This document shows, piece after piece, positions 60,153-64,000 of a DNA stretch of 64,000 bases. The stretch is taken from positions 62,001-126,000 of the forward strand of contig NZ_MAUE01000029.1 in assembly GCF_001702265.1 (NCBI RefSeq). Reading direction: 5' to 3'. Every line of letters starts with the position of its first letter. The first letter of the stretch is position 1. The notes beneath the pieces were generated by a model. The model had not been told where the DNA came from. It worked only from the letters and a program-made list of their open reading frames with translations, and made no database searches. A program made the position numbers and the translations under genes. This stretch comes from Pseudomonas aylmerensis. GTDB taxonomy: Bacteria > Pseudomonadota > Gammaproteobacteria > Pseudomonadales > Pseudomonadaceae.

Positions 60153-62386
60153 GGTTTACACATAAAGAACCGCTGCAGCCGAAATTGACTGCATTGCCGG
60201 CGTCCAACGACGTCGAAGCGCTGGTGCGCGCCGAGCACCATGATCCGTTCTCGATCCTGGGGCCGCACGATGACGAGCAGGGCGGCCAGTTTATCCGCGC
60301 CTTCCTGCCGGAAGCCCTCAGTGTGCAGGTGCTGGCACGCGACAGCGGCGAGCAGATCGGCAGCCTCGATGCGACCCAGGTGCCGGGTTTGTTTGTCGGG
60401 CACTTCGCGACTCGCCAGGCCTACCTGCTGAAAATCCAGTGGGCGGGCGGTGAGCAGATCACCGAAGACCCGTACAGCTTCCAGCAACTGCTGCTGGGTG
60501 AAATGGACCTGTACCTGTTTGCCGAAGGCAATCACCGCGACCTCGGCAGCTGCCTGGGCGCCCAGGTGACCAGCGTCGACGGCGTGGAGGGCGTGCGATT
60601 TGCCGTGTGGGCGCCGAATGCCCGGCGCGTGTCGGTGGTCGGCGACTTCAACATCTGGGACGGGCGTCGGCACCCGATGCGCCTGCGTCATCCGTCCGGT
60701 GTATGGGAGATCTTTATCCCACGCCTGCAACCGGGCGCAGCCTACAAATACGAAATTCTCGCTGCCAACGGGATCCTGCCGCTCAAGGCCGACCCGATGG
60801 CGCTGGCCACCCAACTGCCGCCGGACACCGCCTCCAAGGTCGCGGCGCCGTTGCAGGTGGACTGGCAGGACCATGCGTGGATGCAGTCGCGCGTCGAGCG
60901 TCAGAAGACCACCGCGCCGCTGTCGATCTACGAGCTGCACGTGGGTTCCTGGCAGTGCGAGCTGGACGAGGCGGGCGAGGTCTCGCGCCAATACAGCTGG
61001 CGCGAGCTGGCCGAACGGCTGGTGCCCTATGTGCAGCAACTGGGCTTCACCCACGTTGAACTGATGCCGATCATGGAGCACCCGTTCGGCGGCTCCTGGG
61101 GCTATCAGGCGCTGTCGCAATTCGCTCCGACGGCACGCTTTGGCTCGCCGGAAGACTTTGCCTACTTCGTCAATGCACTGCATCAGGCGGATATTGGTGT
61201 GATTCTCGACTGGGTGCCGGCGCATTTTCCTACCGATACCCACGGTCTGGCGCAGTTCGATGGCACCGCGCTGTATGAATACGCCAATCCGCTCGAAGGC
61301 TTTCACCAGGATTGGGACACGCTGATCTACAACCTGGGCCGCACCGAAGTCCACGGCTTCATGCTGGCTTCGGCGCTGCACTGGCTCAAGCACTTCCACA
61401 TCGATGGGCTGCGCGTGGATGCCGTGGCGTCGATGTTGTACCGCGATTATTCGCGCAAGGCCGGCGAATGGGTGCCCAATCGCCACGGCGGTCGCGAGAA
61501 CCTCGAAGCCATCGACTTCCTGCGCCACCTCAACGACGTGGTCGCCCTGGAGGCGCCCGGTGCGCTGGTGATTGCCGAAGAATCCACCGCCTGGCCCGGC
61601 GTCAGCCAGCCCACCCAACAGGGCGGCCTGGGTTTCAACTACAAGTGGAACATGGGCTGGATGCACGATTCGCTGCACTACATCCAGCAGGACCCGGTGT
61701 ACCGCGCCCATCACCACAATGAACTGAGCTTCGGCCTGGTGTATGCCTGGTCCGAGCGTTTCATCCTGCCGATTTCCCACGATGAAGTGGTGCACGGCAA
61801 GCACTCGTTGATCGACAAGATGCCCGGCGACCGCTGGCAGAAATTTGCCAACCTGCGTGCTTACCTGGCGTTCATGTGGATGCACCCTGGCAAGAAACTG
61901 CTGTTCATGGGCTGCGAATTCGGCCAGTGGCGCGAGTGGAACCACGACCAGCAGCTGGATTGGTACCTGCTGCAATACCCGGAACACCGCGGCGTGCAGA
62001 AACTGGTGGGCGACTTGAACCGCCTGTACCGCGAGGAACCGGCCCTGCACGAACAGGACAACGCGCCCCAGGGCTTCCAATGGCTGATCGGCGACGATGC
62101 GATCAACAGCGTGTATGCCTGGCTGCGCTGGAGCAAGGATGGCAAGCCGGTGCTGGTGGTTGCCAACTTCACCCCGGTGCCGCGTGAGGCATACGCCGTC
62201 GGGGTGCCGTTTGCCGGGAGCTGGAGCGAAGTGCTCAACAGCGACGCTGACCTGTATGCGGGCTCCAATTACGGTAACGGTGGCACCGTTTCCACGCGTG
62301 ATGAGCCGCGCCATGGGCAGGCGGTCTCGCTGTCGTTGAATCTGCCGCCGTTGGGTGTGTTGATTCTGCGGCCGCAAGCGCTTTAA
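60149..62386 (+). CDS. glgB: 1,4-alpha-glucan branching enzyme
   Basis: This 745-residue GH13_9 enzyme has two N-terminal CBM48-like domains (~20-120 and ~125-230, with VEGVRFAVWAPNARRVSVVGDFNIWDGRRHPM). The barrel shows nucleophile Asp424 (GLRVDAVASMLYRDY), acid/base Glu477 (VIAEESTAWPGV) and HDEVVHGKHSL. It adds alpha-1,6 branches to the GlgE-made glucan. The ATG overlaps the treS stop. Length fits the family. Confidence 0.96.
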   Translation: MRFTHKEPLQPKLTALPASNDVEALVRAEHHDPFSILGPHDDEQGGQFIRAFLPEALSVQVLARDSGEQIGSLDATQVPGLFVGHFATRQAYLLKIQWAGGEQITEDPYSFQQLLLGEMDLYLFAEGNHRDLGSCLGAQVTSVDGVEGVRFAVWAPNARRVSVVGDFNIWDGRRHPMRLRHPSGVWEIFIPRLQPGAAYKYEILAANGILPLKADPMALATQLPPDTASKVAAPLQVDWQDHAWMQSRVERQKTTAPLSIYELHVGSWQCELDEAGEVSRQYSWRELAERLVPYVQQLGFTHVELMPIMEHPFGGSWGYQALSQFAPTARFGSPEDFAYFVNALHQADIGVILDWVPAHFPTDTHGLAQFDGTALYEYANPLEGFHQDWDTLIYNLGRTEVHGFMLASALHWLKHFHIDGLRVDAVASMLYRDYSRKAGEWVPNRHGGRENLEAIDFLRHLNDVVALEAPGALVIAEESTAWPGVSQPTQQGGLGFNYKWNMGWMHDSLHYIQQDPVYRAHHHNELSFGLVYAWSERFILPISHDEVVHGKHSLIDKMPGDRWQKFANLRAYLAFMWMHPGKKLLFMGCEFGQWREWNHDQQLDWYLLQYPEHRGVQKLVGDLNRLYREEPALHEQDNAPQGFQWLIGDDAINSVYAWLRWSKDGKPVLVVANFTPVPREAYAVGVPFAGSWSEVLNSDADLYAGSNYGNGGTVSTRDEPRHGQAVSLSLNLPPLGVLILRPQAL

Positions 62387-62477
62387 AGCGCTCTACACGG
62401 CTGGATTCTGTTGTCCGCGCTACTGGCAGGGTGCCACAATGGCACCCTTGTCGTGGCAGTTGAATCAGGCGAATTTC

Positions 62478-63605
62478 ATGAACGGCCTTGGGCGTAGGCA
62501 GGACCAGGATTGCTTTATAGAGGAACAGGTGCGGACTGACCGTTTGCATCAGTTGTTTCGGCAGTCCTTTGCCGCGATTTTCGGCAGCTACCTCGCTGCG
62601 GTGATGCTCTGCTGGCTGTGTTGGGAGCGCTTTGACCACACGGTCATGCTGGTCTGGCTGTTGGTGCTGGCGGCCACGTCATTGCTGCGGGTCAAGATGT
62701 TCATGGAGTGGTTCCGCTGTCCCAACGGCGAGCGCACCCCGCAGCGCTGGGAACGTCGCTACTGGATCACGCTGATGCTCTCTGCCGGCGTCTGGGGCGC
62801 CGGCGCACTGGCCGTGATGCCGACCGACGATCGAGTGTCGCAGGTGCTGGTCATGCTGTTTACCGTGGGCATGTCGGTGAGTGCCGTCTCGTGTTATTCC
62901 GCGTATCGCTACATGACCCTGGCGTCCCTGGCCCTGGTGCTGCTGCCGTGCACGCTGTGGCTGTTGTTCCAGCCGTCGTCCATGCAAGTCGGGGTGGCTG
63001 TCGCGGTGCTGGTGTTCTCCACCTTTGTGGTCAGCGCCACGCGCAAGCTGTCGGATGCGCTGGAAAAAGCCTTTCGCCTGACCCGGCAAATGGAACGGGC
63101 CCACAACATCTCTACACGCGCCGCACAGACCGACGAACTCACCGGGCTGATGAACCGTCGCGCGTTTTTCGAACATGCCCAGGTGTTGTACGCGCAATGC
63201 CGCCACAATCAGCAGCCGTTGTGCGCGCTGATGCTGGACATGGACCACTTCAAGCAGATCAACGACACCTACGGTCACCAGGCCGGGGACCAGGTGCTGC
63301 GCCAGATTGGCGGGGTGATCAGTGCTTCGTTCCGCCAGGCCGATGTGTACGGCCGCCTGGGGGGCGAGGAGTTCGCTGTGCTGCTGCCCAATACCTCGCT
63401 GGAGGCAGCGCGAGACATTGCCGAGCAGTTGGTCAAGGCGATCTCCGGCCTGGTCTCCGAGCCGGTGCATGGCTTGACCGCCAGCCTCGGCGTGGCCTCC
63501 ACCCATACCCTTGACCAGGATTTGCACGGCCTGATGAACACCGCCGACAAGGCGCTGTATCGCGCCAAGGCGTTGGGTCGCAATCAAGTGGCCGTGGCGG
63601 AATAG
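62478..63605 (+). CDS. Membrane-bound diguanylate cyclase
   Basis: This is 375 residues from the ATG at 62478. The N-terminal half has about six helices (residues ~30-195) of a MASE-like sensor. The GGDEF domain (~220-375) has DELTGLMNRRAF, active site RLGGEEF and an I-site RQAD five residues earlier, so the enzyme should be active and product inhibited. It makes c-di-GMP. It follows glgB by 91 bp and faces a receiver-domain gene with 2 bp between stops. Confidence 0.88.
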   Translation: MNGLGRRQDQDCFIEEQVRTDRLHQLFRQSFAAIFGSYLAAVMLCWLCWERFDHTVMLVWLLVLAATSLLRVKMFMEWFRCPNGERTPQRWERRYWITLMLSAGVWGAGALAVMPTDDRVSQVLVMLFTVGMSVSAVSCYSAYRYMTLASLALVLLPCTLWLLFQPSSMQVGVAVAVLVFSTFVVSATRKLSDALEKAFRLTRQMERAHNISTRAAQTDELTGLMNRRAFFEHAQVLYAQCRHNQQPLCALMLDMDHFKQINDTYGHQAGDQVLRQIGGVISASFRQADVYGRLGGEEFAVLLPNTSLEAARDIAEQLVKAISGLVSEPVHGLTASLGVASTHTLDQDLHGLMNTADKALYRAKALGRNQVAVAE

Positions 63606-63607
63606 GC

Positions 63608-64000
63608 TCAGTCCTTGAGCATGGCCTTGGCCAGCACGCGTGCGACCTGGTCGGCGGAGTAGGGCTTGGCGAGGAACTCGAAGCCTTCATAGCCGCTGTC
63701 AGCCAGCTCCTCGCTGTAGCCCGACGTGAGGACTATCGGCAGGTCCGGCCGGCGCTCGCGCAGCACCCTGGCCATCATCACGCCGGTGATCCCCGGCATG
63801 ACCACGTCCGAGAACACCCCGTCGAAGGCCATGGCGTCCTCGCCGGCCATCGCCAGTGCCTGTTCGGCATCGGTGGCCCAGGTGGTCTGGTAGCCCAGGT
63901 CCTGGAGGATCTGGTTGGCGAAGCGGCCCACGTCGAGGTTGTCTTCCACGATGAGGATATGGCGGTGCGACGGGTCATGGTCCGGGCACGCGGCTTGCTG
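63608..64000 (-). CDS. Receiver-domain protein, probably end of a hybrid sensor kinase (partial)
   Basis: The C-terminal 130 codons run off the right edge of the window. They form one receiver domain: ILIVEDNLDVGRF, phospho-Asp in VFSDVVMPGITG, Thr in VLTSGYS and Lys in FLAKPYSADQV. The frame is open to the window edge through a Pro/His-rich linker before the domain, typical of a REC domain at the end of a hybrid histidine kinase. A stand-alone regulator is also possible. Confidence 0.75.
   Translation of the reverse strand, partial: QQAACPDHDPSHRHILIVEDNLDVGRFANQILQDLGYQTTWATDAEQALAMAGEDAMAFDGVFSDVVMPGITGVMMARVLRERRPDLPIVLTSGYSEELADSGYEGFEFLAKPYSADQVARVLAKAMLKD

Overview
The window is about 64 kb of a GC-rich gamma-proteobacterial chromosome. 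It is almost certainly a member of the Pseudomonas fluorescens group. The evidence is a complete mtlEFGKDYZ-mtlR mannitol locus whose dehydrogenase reads like the characterised P. fluorescens enzyme, a MuxABC-OpmB-type efflux operon, Pseudomonas-typical small proteins (DUF1652, DUF2790), and many REP/REPIN palindromes of the kinds scattered through P. fluorescens genomes. No rRNA, tRNA, CRISPR array, prophage or insertion sequence was seen. The content is chromosomal core plus accessory metabolism.

Layout. 1-3.7 kb: 3' end of an autotransporter, a LysE-type exporter, an AraC regulator and a DUF1345 membrane protein. 3.7-4.1 kb: a degenerate 19-bp tandem array running into a REPIN. 4.1-10.6 kb: an RND pump (adaptor and transporter, no outer-membrane partner) divergent from a two-component system. 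10.6-12.5 kb: ECF-like sigma factor, anti-sigma factor and a secreted DUF3455 protein. 12.6-16.9 kb: a methyltransferase and a sulfur-scavenging module (TauE-type exporter, DszC-like flavoprotein, SfnG dimethylsulfone monooxygenase) with two divergent sigma54-type promoters. 16.9-20.6 kb: GNAT/C39-peptidase fusion, RimK-family ATP-grasp ligase and CorA-like transporter. 20.7-23 kb: ParD-like protein coupled to methionine aminopeptidase, divergent from a catalytic-only threonine dehydratase that is preceded by an isoleucine-rich leader peptide and attenuator. 23-26.2 kb: small proteins, a secreted repeat protein and a papain-like protease remnant, the last two each with a lux-box-like palindrome upstream.

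26.2-35.9 kb: mannitol operon with a recognisable promoter, AraC-type direct repeats and an Hfq/Crc-type A-rich motif. 35.9-38 kb: glycosyltransferase and thiol peroxidase. 38.1-47.2 kb: muxABC-opmB with all junctions overlapping. 47.4-53.7 kb: MHYT-GGDEF-EAL protein, SDR oxidoreductase, MocR regulator, CcoG and a small protein. 53.8-62.4 kb: MgtC, an overlooked proline-rich small ORF, and the glgE-treS/maltokinase-glgB operon that converts trehalose/maltose to alpha-glucan. 62.5-64 kb: a diguanylate cyclase and the end of a receiver-domain protein.

The most unusual items are: (i) the isoleucine attenuator with an apparently leaderless leader peptide in front of a threonine dehydratase lacking its allosteric domain; (ii) paired lux-box-like palindromes about 110 bp upstream of two secreted-protein genes; (iii) the GNAT-C39 / RLAN-ATP-grasp / CorA cluster, a candidate peptide-ligating system of unknown product; (iv) the ParD-like/MetAP pair with its own palindromic operator; and (v) REP palindromes translated as part of the OpmB N-terminus. 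All functional statements come from reading the sequence. No database search was run.
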